Counted from the first letter of the stretch, positions 40,407 through 48,633 are shown. The stretch is 64,000 bases of DNA from Candidatus Aminicenantes bacterium UBA6072 (GCA_002436105.1 DIXU01000014.1:163202-227201), one strand, 5' to 3'. Notes: generated from the letters alone by a model not told the origin. Program-made: numbers and translations.

Positions 40407-41588
40407 ATGGACGTGTTCAAGAAATGCTTTGAATTCACCCAGGTGGAAGAATACAAAAATTCCGGCCTATACCCCTATTTCACCGAGATCGAGAAGGTGG
40501 AGGGCAATCATGTCTGGGTCGACGGCAAGAAGATCCTCATGGTCGGTTCCAACAATTATCTGGGACTGTTCGATGATGGGAAAGTCAAGGCCTCGGCCAT
40601 CGCTGCCGTCGAAAAGTACGGCACGTCCACCTGCGGCTCCCGCTTCCTGAACGGGACCTATTCGCTGCACGTCGAGCTGGAAAAGAAGCTGGCCCAGTTC
40701 ATGGGCAAGGAGGAGGCGCTGACCTTTTCCACCGGCATGCAGACCAATCTGGGGACCATCTCGGCGCTGGCCGGCCGCGACGACGTCATCGTCCTGGACC
40801 GCATGGTCCATGCCTCGATCATGGATGCCGTGCGCCTCTCCTACGCCCACGTCGCCAAGTTCAAGCACAACGACATGAAGGACCTGGAGGACAAGCTGGC
40901 GCACCAGCCCGGGGAAAAAGGCAAGCTGATCATCGTGGACGGCGTCTTCAGCATGGAGGGCGATCTCTCCAACCTGCCGCAGATCGTCAAGCTGGCCAAG
41001 AAATACCATGCCCGGGTGATGGTCGATGATGCTCATGGCATCGGCGTCATGGGCGAAAAAGGTCGCGGGACGGCGGAGCATTTCGGCCTGGTCGACGAGG
41101 TCGACCTGATCATGACCACCTTCTCCAAGGCGTTCGCCTCGCTGGGCGGCTTCGTCGTCGGCGACAGCACGATCATCCAGTACATCAAGCACCATGCCCG
41201 CTCGTTGATCTTTTCCGCCTCCATCACCCCGGCCGCCCTGGGCGCCGCGCACAGCGCTCTGGAAATCATCCAGAACGAACCGCAGCGCCGGCAGCGCCTG
41301 TGGGAGATCACCCGCATCATGAACCGGGAGCTGACGGCCATGGGCTACCATACGGGGAATACCGAAACGCCCATCATCCCGGTTTTCATCCATGACATGG
41401 AAAAGACCTTCAAGATGTGGAGGTTCCTGCGCGATTACGGCATTTTCACCAACCCGGTGATCGCTCCGGCCGTGCCGCCGGAAGATTCCCTGATCCGCAC
41501 CTCGTTCACGGCCACCCACACCGATGAGGACCTGGAATTCATCCTCAAGGGGTTCCGGCAGGGCGGCAAGCTGCTGGGGCTGATCTGA
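40407..41588 (+). CDS. PLP-dependent alpha-oxoamine synthase (serine palmitoyltransferase/KBL-like)
   Basis: This 393-residue fold-type I PLP enzyme joins an amino acid to an acyl-CoA. Family blocks are GSNNYLGL, GTSTCGSRFLNGTYSLH, DDAHGIGVMG and the PLP lysine in TTFSKAFASLGG. The GTSTCGSRFLNGT stretch and RSLIFSASITPA fit both serine palmitoyltransferase and 2-amino-3-oxobutyrate CoA ligase. No threonine dehydrogenase gene is adjacent, and neighbours are a divergent SDR and envelope glycosyltransferases, which favours a lipid role such as sphingoid-base synthesis. Biotin-type 8-amino-7-oxononanoate synthase is less likely. A GAGGAG site precedes the ATG. Confidence 0.85.
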   Translation: MDVFKKCFEFTQVEEYKNSGLYPYFTEIEKVEGNHVWVDGKKILMVGSNNYLGLFDDGKVKASAIAAVEKYGTSTCGSRFLNGTYSLHVELEKKLAQFMGKEEALTFSTGMQTNLGTISALAGRDDVIVLDRMVHASIMDAVRLSYAHVAKFKHNDMKDLEDKLAHQPGEKGKLIIVDGVFSMEGDLSNLPQIVKLAKKYHARVMVDDAHGIGVMGEKGRGTAEHFGLVDEVDLIMTTFSKAFASLGGFVVGDSTIIQYIKHHARSLIFSASITPAALGAAHSALEIIQNEPQRRQRLWEITRIMNRELTAMGYHTGNTETPIIPVFIHDMEKTFKMWRFLRDYGIFTNPVIAPAVPPEDSLIRTSFTATHTDEDLEFILKGFRQGGKLLGLI

Positions 41589-41620
41589 GTCTTCGCGGCG
41601 AGCCGCGGTCCCGGCGGGCA

Positions 41621-42550
41621 GTGGATATCAGCGCGGTTGTCGTCAGCTTCAATTCCGCAGGGTTCCTGGAGCGGAATTTCCGCTCGCTGGCCGGCCAGAC
41701 CGTTCCTTTCCGCCGGATCGTCGTCGTCGACAACGCCTCCCAAGACGGTTCGCAGGCGATCATCGCGGGGTTCCCCGGGCTGGACCCGCTGTTGCTGGAG
41801 ATCAATGCCGGCTACGCGGCCGCGGCCAACCTGGGCATTGGCCGCTGCGCATCCGACCTGGTGCTGGTGGCCAACGCCGATGTTTTCCTGGATGCGGAAT
41901 TCAATCGCCGCGCCCTGGATTTCTTCGCCCGTTGCCCGCGCGCCGGGCTGCTTTCGCCGCTCATCCTGCGCTTCGACGGCGTGACCATTGACTCGGCGGG
42001 CCAGGAGCGTTCGCCGGCCCTGTATCCGCGCGAGACGGGTTACGGTCGCCCCCTGGCGCGGCAGGCGCTGAAGGAGCGGCAGGTCTTCTCCGTCTGCGGG
42101 GCGGCGACCGTTTTCTCGCGGCCGGCCTTGGAAAAACTGAAGATCGGCGGCGAGTATTACGACGAGGATTTCTTCATGTTCTGGGAGGATTTCGACATCG
42201 GCTGGCGGGCCAATCTCCTGGGTCTCGGGGTTTATTTCTCCCCCGGAGTCGTCGCCCACCACTTCCGCAGCGGCACGTTGGCGGATTCGCGCTGGTCGCG
42301 ATTCTCGCTGGCGCTGGCCCGGCCCGCTTTCCTGCGCTCCCATCTGGTGAAGAACCGCTATCTGACCCTGATCAAGAATTTCCGCCTGCGTCGCGATGGC
42401 TGGTCGCTGCCGCTGGCTGTGGCCAGGGACCTGCTGTGGGTGAGCGCATTGACAATCCGTTCACCGAAAATTATAATCGCCCTGGCCCGTTCATGGCCTG
42501 CCTTTAAAAGAGCATGGCGAAAGAGGAAATGGATAAAAGATCATGAATGA
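41621..42550 (+). CDS. glycosyltransferase family 2
   Basis: Starting at GTG 41621, this 309-residue GT-A enzyme has the GT2 opening ISAVVVSFNSAGFLE, then VVDNASQDGS and the metal-binding acidic motif in VANADVFLD, with EDFDIGWRA downstream as in rhamnosyl- and related transferases. A C-terminal region of ~60 residues contains a possible amphipathic membrane helix. It should move a sugar from a nucleotide donor onto a lipid- or glycan-linked acceptor at the cytoplasmic face. It begins the tightly overlapping glycan operon (overlap of 8 bases with the next gene), 32 bases after the SPT-like gene. Confidence 0.92.
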   Translation: MDISAVVVSFNSAGFLERNFRSLAGQTVPFRRIVVVDNASQDGSQAIIAGFPGLDPLLLEINAGYAAAANLGIGRCASDLVLVANADVFLDAEFNRRALDFFARCPRAGLLSPLILRFDGVTIDSAGQERSPALYPRETGYGRPLARQALKERQVFSVCGAATVFSRPALEKLKIGGEYYDEDFFMFWEDFDIGWRANLLGLGVYFSPGVVAHHFRSGTLADSRWSRFSLALARPAFLRSHLVKNRYLTLIKNFRLRRDGWSLPLAVARDLLWVSALTIRSPKIIIALARSWPAFKRAWRKRKWIKDHE

Positions 42551-43544
42551 GATCGTTCTGGTTTTTTCTTTCGTCCTCTCTTTCCTGCTGGCCCTGTACG
42601 GCACGCCCCTGGCGCAGAAAGCCGCTTTCCGCTATGGAATCCTGGACCAGCCCGACGGCAAGCTGAAAAAGCACTCCCGGCCGGTACCCTACATGGGCGG
42701 GGTGATCGTCTATTTTGCCTTCATCTCGCCGATCAGCCTGGTGTTCGATTTCAACGAGCGCCTGCTGGGAATCCTGTTCGCCAGCTCCATCCTGCTGCTG
42801 GTGGGGCTTCTCGATGACTTGAAGGCCCTGACCCCGACGATCAAGTTCCTCTTCCAGGTGGTGGCCACCTACATCCTGCTCAAGAGCGGCATCGTCATCG
42901 ACCTGGTTTTCTTCCCCAAGTGGCTGGACATCGCCCTCTCCTTCATCTGGATCCTCACCGTCATCAACGCCTTCAACATCATCGACGTCATGGACGGGCT
43001 GGCCGCCTCGGTCGGCGCCTTGAGTTCCCTGACCATTTTCATCATCTCCCTGTATACCGGGGATTTCCTGATCTCCATCCTTTCGCTCAGCCTGGCCGCC
43101 GCCCTGCTGGCCTTTCTCAGGTTCAACTGGGAGCCGGCCCGCATTTACCTGGGAGACGCCGGCAGCATGGTGCTGGGGCTGAGCATCGGTTCCCTGGCCA
43201 TGATGGTGAGTTATACCGATCACAATTCCATGGCGTTCCTCTCCGGGATTTTCGTCGTCGGCATCCCGCTTTTTGACCTGAGCTACGTGATCGTGCTGCG
43301 CATCCTGAAGGGCCGCTCTCCGTTCCTGGGCAGCCCGGACCATTTTGCCCTGCGCCTGCGCAAAAAAATGAACTGGACGGCGCAGGAGACCGTCACCGCC
43401 ATCCTGGGCATGCAGTCGGCCCTCTCCGCCCTGGTCATCGTCAGTTTCTTTTCCACGCCCCGCTTCACCCTGGTCTCAGGCGCCGCAGCCGCCTGTTTTT
43501 TCATCATCCTGGGCCGGGTCCTGGCGGGGGTGGAAATGGAATGA
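42543..43544 (+). CDS. undecaprenyl-phosphate sugar-1-phosphate transferase (WecA/TagO-like)
   Basis: This 333-residue polytopic membrane protein belongs to the MraY/WecA superfamily. It shows the substrate-binding acidic motifs LVGLLDDLKAL and NAFNIIDVMDGLAA, and the loop region GDAGSMVLGLSIG. The N-terminal LDQPDGKLKKHSRPVPYMGG is the family's first cytoplasmic loop. It transfers a HexNAc-1-phosphate from UDP-sugar to undecaprenyl phosphate, starting a surface polysaccharide. MraY itself is unlikely because no mur genes are nearby and glycosyltransferases flank it. It overlaps both neighbours in the operon. Confidence 0.93.
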   Translation: MNEIVLVFSFVLSFLLALYGTPLAQKAAFRYGILDQPDGKLKKHSRPVPYMGGVIVYFAFISPISLVFDFNERLLGILFASSILLLVGLLDDLKALTPTIKFLFQVVATYILLKSGIVIDLVFFPKWLDIALSFIWILTVINAFNIIDVMDGLAASVGALSSLTIFIISLYTGDFLISILSLSLAAALLAFLRFNWEPARIYLGDAGSMVLGLSIGSLAMMVSYTDHNSMAFLSGIFVVGIPLFDLSYVIVLRILKGRSPFLGSPDHFALRLRKKMNWTAQETVTAILGMQSALSALVIVSFFSTPRFTLVSGAAAACFFIILGRVLAGVEME

Positions 43545-44773
43545 ACGTCATCATCGGGGCCGGAATATCGGGCCTGAGCGCCGGCCAGGCGCTGCAGGGC
43601 GATTTCGTGATCCTGGAAAAAAGCGCCGCTGCCGGCGGGCTTTCGGGCCAATACCGTGCCGGCGGCTTTGCCTTTGATTACGGCGGCCACTATTTCCATT
43701 TCCAGGACAAGCCGGAGATCCGCCGGCACGTGGAGGCGTTCCGCGCTTTCCGCGGCTTCCGGCGCAACAGCAAGGTTTTCCTGCAGCGGCGCTTCATCCC
43801 CTATTCCCTGCAGTACCATCTGGCCGGACTGCCGGCGCGGCAGCGCCATCCCATCCTGGCCGAGATCCTGGCCGGCGCGGGCGGCCCGCCGGGGCAGGAC
43901 CTGGAGCGGTTCCTGCTGGCCCACTTCGGCCCGACCCTGGTGCGCCTTTTTTTCGCGCCGTACCTGGAGAAATTCTACGGCCGGCCACTGACGGCCATGA
44001 TCGCCGGCATGGACAAGGGGAGCATCCCGATTCCCCGGAAGGAGGACGTCCTCGCCGGCGCCCTTCGCCGTCGGTCATGCGCCGAGGGATACAACCCCGT
44101 TTTTTACTACCCGTCGGGCGCGCTGCAGGCGTTCATCGACGATTACAGTCGCCCCCTGGCGGGTAGGATCCGTTGCCAGGAAGAGGTCCTCGCCATCGAA
44201 CCCGCTCGGAAACAGGTGATCACCCGGACAGGAAGCTATCGTTACGACAGCCTGATCAGCACCATGCCCTTGAAGCAATTGCTGGGGATCATGGCCCCGC
44301 CGCCGCCCTTTCCCCGGCAGCGGCTGCGCCACCTGTCGACGCTGGTGGTCAACGCGGTGCTGGCGCGGCGCCGGCGCCGTTTTCACTGGCTGTATCTGCC
44401 TGAAGCGCATTTCCCCTTCTACCGCGTCGGCTATTACCCGGCGGCGGGAACGGTCAGCGTGTACCTGGAGAAGACGATCGCCGCCGATCCGCCCCTCGAT
44501 TCCCGCCAGGCCCGCCGCGAAGCGCTTTCGACCCTGCGGGAAACGGGAATGATCGCCGGGGCCGAAGAGCTTCTCTTCCTTGACCTGAAAAGGATTCCCG
44601 TCTCCTACATTGTTTTCGATTCTGATTGGCCGCGACTGGTGCCGGCCGCACTGGCTTACCTGCGCAGCCGGGACATCCATTCCATCGGCCGCTATGGCAG
44701 CTGGAACTATACCTCCATGGCCGATGATATCCGCCAGGCGCGGGAAACGGCCGGCCGACTTAACGGGGCATGA
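43541..44773 (+). CDS. FAD-dependent amine-oxidase-fold protein (glycan-cluster type)
   Basis: This 410-residue flavoprotein begins with the FAD dinucleotide motif MNVIIGAGISGLSAG and continues with LEKSAAAGGLSGQYRAGGF, as in protoporphyrinogen oxidases, UDP-galactopyranose mutases and related enzymes found in polysaccharide loci. YYPSGALQAFIDDYSR and LISTMPLKQLLGI support the amine-oxidase fold. It could be a ring-contracting mutase-like or desaturating enzyme for a sugar or polyprenyl substrate, but key mutase residues cannot be judged. It overlaps WecA-like and GT4 genes by 4 bases each. Confidence 0.82.
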   Translation: MNVIIGAGISGLSAGQALQGDFVILEKSAAAGGLSGQYRAGGFAFDYGGHYFHFQDKPEIRRHVEAFRAFRGFRRNSKVFLQRRFIPYSLQYHLAGLPARQRHPILAEILAGAGGPPGQDLERFLLAHFGPTLVRLFFAPYLEKFYGRPLTAMIAGMDKGSIPIPRKEDVLAGALRRRSCAEGYNPVFYYPSGALQAFIDDYSRPLAGRIRCQEEVLAIEPARKQVITRTGSYRYDSLISTMPLKQLLGIMAPPPPFPRQRLRHLSTLVVNAVLARRRRRFHWLYLPEAHFPFYRVGYYPAAGTVSVYLEKTIAADPPLDSRQARREALSTLRETGMIAGAEELLFLDLKRIPVSYIVFDSDWPRLVPAALAYLRSRDIHSIGRYGSWNYTSMADDIRQARETAGRLNGA

Positions 44774-45945
44774 GCGCCAGGATCGTCGTCGCTCACGTGA
44801 TCACCAAGCTGGAGCTTGGCGGGGCACAGATCAACACGCTGCATACCGTCGAACACCTGGACCCTTCCCGCTTTGATGCCTGCCTGCTCAGCGGTCCCGG
44901 TGGCGCATTGAAAAGCCGGTTGGCCGCAAGGGACCGCTATTTCGAAGTTCCCGCCCTGGGGCGGGAGATCCGCCCCGGCAGGGACTTCCAGGCATTGCTG
45001 CAGCTGCTGCGCCTGTTCCGGCGCCTCCGGCCGCAGATCGTCCACACCCATTCCTCGAAGGCCGGGATCCTGGGGCGGATAGCCGCCCGCCTGGCGCGCG
45101 TCCCGGTCGTGATCCATACGGTCCACGGTTTTTCCTTCTCCCCGTTCCAGCCTTTTTTCCGGCGCCGTCTCTATCGTTTCGCGGAAAGAGCCTGCCGGCC
45201 GCTGACGGATCACTTCATCTTTGTTTCCCGCAGCGACATGGACCAGGCGCGCCGGATGAAGCTGACCGCACCGCCGCGCCCTGAAGCGGCCGCGGATGAC
45301 TTTTCGCTGATCCGCAGCGGCTTTCCCCTGGAAAAATTCCTGGTCCGGGGGGATGCGGCGGCGGCCCGGGCGCGGTACGGCCTGCCGCCCGGGTGTTTCG
45401 TGTGCGGGACCATCGCCCCCTTCAAGCCGCAGAAGGGGTTGTTGCGCCTGGTGGATGCCGCCGACCGGGTCATCGCCGGCAACCCGAAGGTCTTTTTTCT
45501 CATCGCCGGCGACGGCGAGCAGCGGCCGCAGCTGGAGGCCGAACTGCGGCGTCGCGGCATCGCGGCGAACTTTCGCCTGCCGGGATTCATCCGCGACGTG
45601 GAGAATGCCATGGACGCTTTCGACATCGGGCTTTCCACCGCCTTGTGGGAAGGACTGCCGCAGAGCCTGGTGCAGCTGCGCCTGAAGAAGAAGGCCATCG
45701 TGGCCAGCGATATCCCGGGCAATCGGGAGATCGTCCGCAACGGGGAGAACGGCGTTCTTGTGCCCTGGAACGACACGGAACGCTTTGCGGCCGCCATCCT
45801 CGAGCTGGCCGGGAATGCCGGGCTGCGGCGCCGGCTGGGCGACTTCAGCGCCGAGGATTTCAGCGAGTGGTCGGCCGACGTGCTGGTGTCGCGCCAGGAA
45901 GAATTGTACCAGCGTCTCGTGATCCGCAGCTGGACACGGAGCTGA
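44770..45945 (+). CDS. glycosyltransferase family 4
   Basis: This 391-residue GT-B enzyme has the acceptor-side glycine-rich VITKLELGGAQINTL near its N-terminus and the HTHSSKAGILGRIAAR segment. The nucleotide-sugar domain includes GTIAPFKPQKGL, IAGDGEQRPQLEAEL and the retaining E-x7-E region in STALWEGLPQSLVQLR. It should add a hexose or similar sugar to the lipid-linked glycan started by the WecA-like enzyme. It is the last gene of the overlapping operon. No flippase or polymerase gene is present here, so the polymer's fate is unknown. Confidence 0.92.
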   Translation: MSARIVVAHVITKLELGGAQINTLHTVEHLDPSRFDACLLSGPGGALKSRLAARDRYFEVPALGREIRPGRDFQALLQLLRLFRRLRPQIVHTHSSKAGILGRIAARLARVPVVIHTVHGFSFSPFQPFFRRRLYRFAERACRPLTDHFIFVSRSDMDQARRMKLTAPPRPEAAADDFSLIRSGFPLEKFLVRGDAAAARARYGLPPGCFVCGTIAPFKPQKGLLRLVDAADRVIAGNPKVFFLIAGDGEQRPQLEAELRRRGIAANFRLPGFIRDVENAMDAFDIGLSTALWEGLPQSLVQLRLKKKAIVASDIPGNREIVRNGENGVLVPWNDTERFAAAILELAGNAGLRRRLGDFSAEDFSEWSADVLVSRQEELYQRLVIRSWTRS

Positions 45946-45976
45946 GCACGACCGGGCCGGCGTCGTTGTCAAGAGC

Positions 45977-46005
45977 TTTACATCTCGTCCCCGGGCGCCT
46001 ACAAT
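45977..46005 (+). promoter_or_regulatory. promoter of bfr
   Basis: TTTACA (45977-45982), a 17-nt spacer and TACAAT (46000-46005). A leader of about 50 nt follows and ends with AAGGAGG seven nt before ATG 46063. Confidence 0.65.
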
Positions 46006-46062
46006 GAGGCGAGGCGCGGTAGAGACTTCCCAGCGAAGACCTGGCCGCCCAAGGAGGTCAAG

Positions 46063-46527
46063 ATGAAAGGCAACAAGAGACTGATCCAAACCCTGAATGC
46101 GCTCCTGGCCGATGAATTGACGGCCGTGAACCAATACATGGTGCATTCTGAGATGAACGCCGACTGGGGCTACGAAAAGCTGCACCAGCATTTTGAAAAG
46201 CGGGCCATCGATGAAATGAAGCATGCCGAAAAGCTGATCGGCCGCATCCTTTTTCTGGAAGGGCTGCCGGTCGTCACCAACCTGAAGAAGATCACCATCG
46301 GGGCGGATCTCTCCAGGCAGCTGGCTGCCGATCATGCCTCCGAGGCCGAGGCCATCGTGGCCTACAACCAGGCCATCAAGCTGGCCGGAGACCTGGCCGA
46401 CTTTGCCACCCGCGAGATCCTGGAAAAGATTTTGAGCGAAGAGGACGCCCATATCGACAAGATCGAGGAACTGCAGGACCAGATCAGGCACATGGGGGCG
46501 GCGATCTTCCTCACCACCCAGGTCTGA
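46063..46527 (+). CDS. bfr: bacterioferritin
   Basis: This 154-residue ferritin-like protein has the diiron ferroxidase ligands of Bfr: E18 in LLADELTAVNQY, E and H in IDEMKHAEK, E in HASEAEAIVAYN and E/H in SEEDAHIDKIE. The Met of DEMKHAE sits at the haem-ligand position of E. coli Bfr. Twenty-four subunits should store iron and detoxify peroxide and Fe(II). It is monocistronic with its own promoter and strong AAGGAGG, and ends against a hairpin shared with convergent htpX. Control by the IscR-like regulator 7 kb away is possible but not shown. Confidence 0.95.
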   Translation: MKGNKRLIQTLNALLADELTAVNQYMVHSEMNADWGYEKLHQHFEKRAIDEMKHAEKLIGRILFLEGLPVVTNLKKITIGADLSRQLAADHASEAEAIVAYNQAIKLAGDLADFATREILEKILSEEDAHIDKIEELQDQIRHMGAAIFLTTQV

Positions 46528-46535
46528 GCGTCGCC

Positions 46536-46557
46536 GCGCCCGGGTCAGACCGGGCGC
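46536..46557. other. GC-rich hairpin between convergent bfr and htpX
   Basis: GCGCCCGG (46536-46543) and CCGGGCGC (46550-46557) form an 8-bp stem with a 6-nt loop that contains the htpX stop codon. There is no T run on either side, so it is not a canonical intrinsic terminator, but it may slow polymerases arriving from both directions. Confidence 0.5.
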
Positions 46558-47387
46558 ATGGCCCGCAGGCGGGCGACCCGCTCCTCGATGGGCGGATGGG
46601 TCGAGAACAGGGCCAGCAGGCTCTTGGCGCTCAGCGGCGAGACGATGAACAGGTGGGCGGTCTGCCGCGTCGCCCGCAACGGCAGGCGCTTGGAGTAAGC
46701 GCCCAGTTTTTCCAGGGCCGAGGCCAGCCCCTCGGGGTTGCGGGTCAGCCGGGCGGCACCCTCGTCGGCCTTGTATTCCCGGGTGCGCGAAATGGCCATC
46801 TGGATTAGGCTGGCGGCCAGCGGCGCCAGGATGGCCATGGCCAGCAGGCCCAGGAAGCCGCCCCGCTCGTCGTCGTCGCGGCCGCCGGCGAAAACGCCGA
46901 ACCAGCGCGCCTGGTAGGCCAGGAACATGATGGCTCCGGCCAGGGTGGCGGCCACGGTCTGCAGCAGCGTGTCGCGGTGGATCACGTGGGTCAGCTCATG
47001 GCCGATCACCCCCTTCAGCTCCTCCTCGTCCATCAGCTTCATGATGCCGCGCGACAGGGCGATGACCGCTTTGCCGGGATTGCGGCCGGTGGCGAAGGCA
47101 TTGGGAGAATCCTGCTCGAAAACATGGATGGCGGGCATGGGCACCTGCGCCTGCTGGCATAGCTCGCGCACCATGGCGTAGATGCGCGGGGACTCGCTCT
47201 CGGCCAGCTCCCCGGCCTGGTAGGCCCTGAGGACGATCTTGTCGGAGAACCAGTAAGAAACGAAATTCATCACGCCGGCCAGGATCAGCGCGATCAGCAT
47301 GCCCTGCCGGCCGCCGGCCATGCCGCCGATGACGAGGAAGATGCCGGTCAAGGCGCCGAGCAGCGCCGCGGTTTTCACTTTACTCAT
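46545..47387 (-). CDS. htpX: HtpX-like zinc metalloprotease (M48)
   Basis: ATG 47387 follows AGGGAGG by 6 nt and gives MSKVKTAALLGALTG; the longer frame is not used. The 280-residue membrane protease has the zinc-binding HELTHVIH with preceding helices (TAALLGALTGIFLVIGG), and a second ligand in YKADEGAARLT. A C-terminal THPPIEERVARLRAM motif is typical of HtpX. It degrades misfolded membrane proteins. Its start overlaps the end of the FtsB-like gene by 8 bases, so division and membrane quality-control genes are translated together. Confidence 0.94.
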   Translation of the reverse strand: MSKVKTAALLGALTGIFLVIGGMAGGRQGMLIALILAGVMNFVSYWFSDKIVLRAYQAGELAESESPRIYAMVRELCQQAQVPMPAIHVFEQDSPNAFATGRNPGKAVIALSRGIMKLMDEEELKGVIGHELTHVIHRDTLLQTVAATLAGAIMFLAYQARWFGVFAGGRDDDERGGFLGLLAMAILAPLAASLIQMAISRTREYKADEGAARLTRNPEGLASALEKLGAYSKRLPLRATRQTAHLFIVSPLSAKSLLALFSTHPPIEERVARLRAMRPV

Positions 47388-47745
47388 GCTTCGCCTCCCT
47401 GGGCTCCTGCACAAGGACCGCCACCTTTTCGTTCTTTTTCATCAGCCAAAGGTCTTCCCTGGCCTTCTTCTCCAGGGCCAGGGGGTTGGCGCGCAGTTGT
47501 TCGATCTCGCGGATCAATTGCGCTTTTTCCTTTTCCAGGGCGAGGATGGCCGTTTGCAGGACCTTGATCTGCTTCTTCGTTTTGACGATCTCCACGATGC
47601 CGCGGTCGCCGAAAACGAAGGCCAGCACCAGGATGAACAGGAAGAAGGCCAGCAGCAAGGCGAGACCGCGCGATTGCAGCAGCGAGTTTTCCCTTTTCCT
47701 GCCGGCGCCGTCCTCTCGCTGTCGGGACTGGCGGATTGGAGACAT
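47380..47745 (-). CDS. ftsB: FtsB/DivIC-family septum formation initiator
   Basis: This 121-residue bitopic protein has a basic cytoplasmic N-terminus, a single membrane helix (LALLLAFFLFILVLAFVF), the family motif FGDRGIVEIV just after it, and a heptad-rich coiled coil (LQTAILALEKEKAQLIREIEQL). The C-terminal KKAREDLWLMKKNE corresponds to the FtsB/DivIC end that contacts FtsL and FtsQ. It probably helps activate septal peptidoglycan synthesis. The ATG lies 6 nt after a TATTTT box, predicting a leaderless message. It overlaps htpX downstream. Confidence 0.88.
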   Translation of the reverse strand: MSPIRQSRQREDGAGRKRENSLLQSRGLALLLAFFLFILVLAFVFGDRGIVEIVKTKKQIKVLQTAILALEKEKAQLIREIEQLRANPLALEKKAREDLWLMKKNEKVAVLVQEPREAKHE

Positions 47746-47751
47746 GAGGAT

Positions 47752-47780
47752 AAAATATCACAATTCGGCAAGGGACGCAA
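47752..47780 (-). promoter_or_regulatory. leaderless-type promoter of ftsB-htpX
   Basis: Minus strand: TTGCGT (47780-47775), a 17-nt spacer and TATTTT (47757-47752), followed by six nt to ATG 47745. No Shine-Dalgarno sequence fits between them. Confidence 0.58.
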
Positions 47781-47860
47781 TTGCCCGCGGGCCGGCGGCG
47801 GCCGCATACCGGGCCCGCCGTGCGGATCGCGCGCGGAGCGCCTCGAGACCGGGCCGGAAA

Positions 47861-47889
47861 TTGACAAGCCGTCCATATTGGTATAATAT
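47861..47889 (+). promoter_or_regulatory. promoter of the grpE-dnaK-dnaJ operon
   Basis: TTGACA (47861-47866) with TATAAT (47882-47887, spacer 15) or TAATAT (47884-47889, spacer 17). I see no CIRCE inverted repeat (TTAGCACTC type) near it, so HrcA control is not supported. Confidence 0.7.
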
Positions 47890-47895
47890 TTTTTC

Positions 47896-47949
47896 ATGCG
47901 GGCGATTACCCCGGACCGGGCGCTCACCGGAGTCGCGGCCTTTTTTTGA
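47896..47949 (+). CDS. leaderless 17-codon upstream ORF before grpE
   Basis: ATG 47896 lies 6-8 nt after the -10 box and encodes MRAITPDRALTGVAAFF before TGA at 47947-47949. It ends 39 bases before the grpE ATG, which has its own GAGGA site. It could be a regulatory leader peptide for the chaperone operon, or chance. Confidence 0.35.
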   Translation: MRAITPDRALTGVAAFF

Positions 47950-47988
47950 GCGCGGCGGAAGGGCCCGGACGGGATTAGCGAGGAATAC

Positions 47989-48633
47989 ATGGCGTCGGAC
48001 GAAGACAACGAAGGCATCGGCTACGTTCCGGACGAGGACGATCTGGACGCGGAAGAGGCAAAGGCCTCGGCCAGGAACGCCCAGGAAGAAACCGGGCACA
48101 AGAAAAAAAGCTCGTCCAAACGCGGCGCGCACCGGGCCATCGATCCGGATGCGCTTTTGCGCAGCACCGCCGCCGAGCGGGATGAGTTCAAGGACAAGTA
48201 CCTGCGCGGACTTGCCGAGATGGATAATTTCCGCAAGCGCATGAAAAAAGAGCGGGATGAATTCCAGAAGTATATCCTCTCCGAGATCCTGCTCGACCTG
48301 CTGCAGATCTATGACAACCTGGAGCGGGCGCTGAAAGCCAAGACGGCGGAGCAGGACAAGGGGATCGTTTCCGGCGTGGAGATGATCCGCAGGCAGTTCC
48401 TGGAACTGCTGAAGAAATATCAGGTGCTCGAAATCGAGGCCCTGGGCCAGCATTTCGACCCCGCTTTTCACGAAGCCCTGAGCAAGGAGGAGCGGGAGGG
48501 CATCAGCCGGGCGGTGGTGGTGGAGGTCTACCAGAAAGGATTCACCTATCACGACAAGCTGCTGCGCCCGGCACTGACCAAAGTGGCGATCCCCGTCGCC
48601 GTCCAGGCGGCGGAAGGCGAGACCGAGACCTGA
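47989..48633 (+). CDS. grpE: GrpE nucleotide-exchange factor
   Basis: This 214-residue protein has the GrpE layout: an acidic, disordered N-terminus, the long dimerising helix starting at RDEFKDKYLRGLAEMDNFRK, and the C-terminal beta domain with FDPAFHEALSKE and VVVEVYQKGFTYHDKLLRPA. It releases ADP from DnaK. The N-terminal ~70 residues are low complexity and lysine/serine-rich. The stop codon overlaps the dnaK start (TGATG). A GAGGA site precedes the ATG, in contrast to the leaderless mini-ORF upstream. Confidence 0.94.
   Translation: MASDEDNEGIGYVPDEDDLDAEEAKASARNAQEETGHKKKSSSKRGAHRAIDPDALLRSTAAERDEFKDKYLRGLAEMDNFRKRMKKERDEFQKYILSEILLDLLQIYDNLERALKAKTAEQDKGIVSGVEMIRRQFLELLKKYQVLEIEALGQHFDPAFHEALSKEEREGISRAVVVEVYQKGFTYHDKLLRPALTKVAIPVAVQAAEGETET

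Noticed and set aside
47746..47988. CIRCE element for HrcA at grpE
   Set aside because: No TTAGCACTC/GAGTGCTAA-like inverted repeat can be seen.
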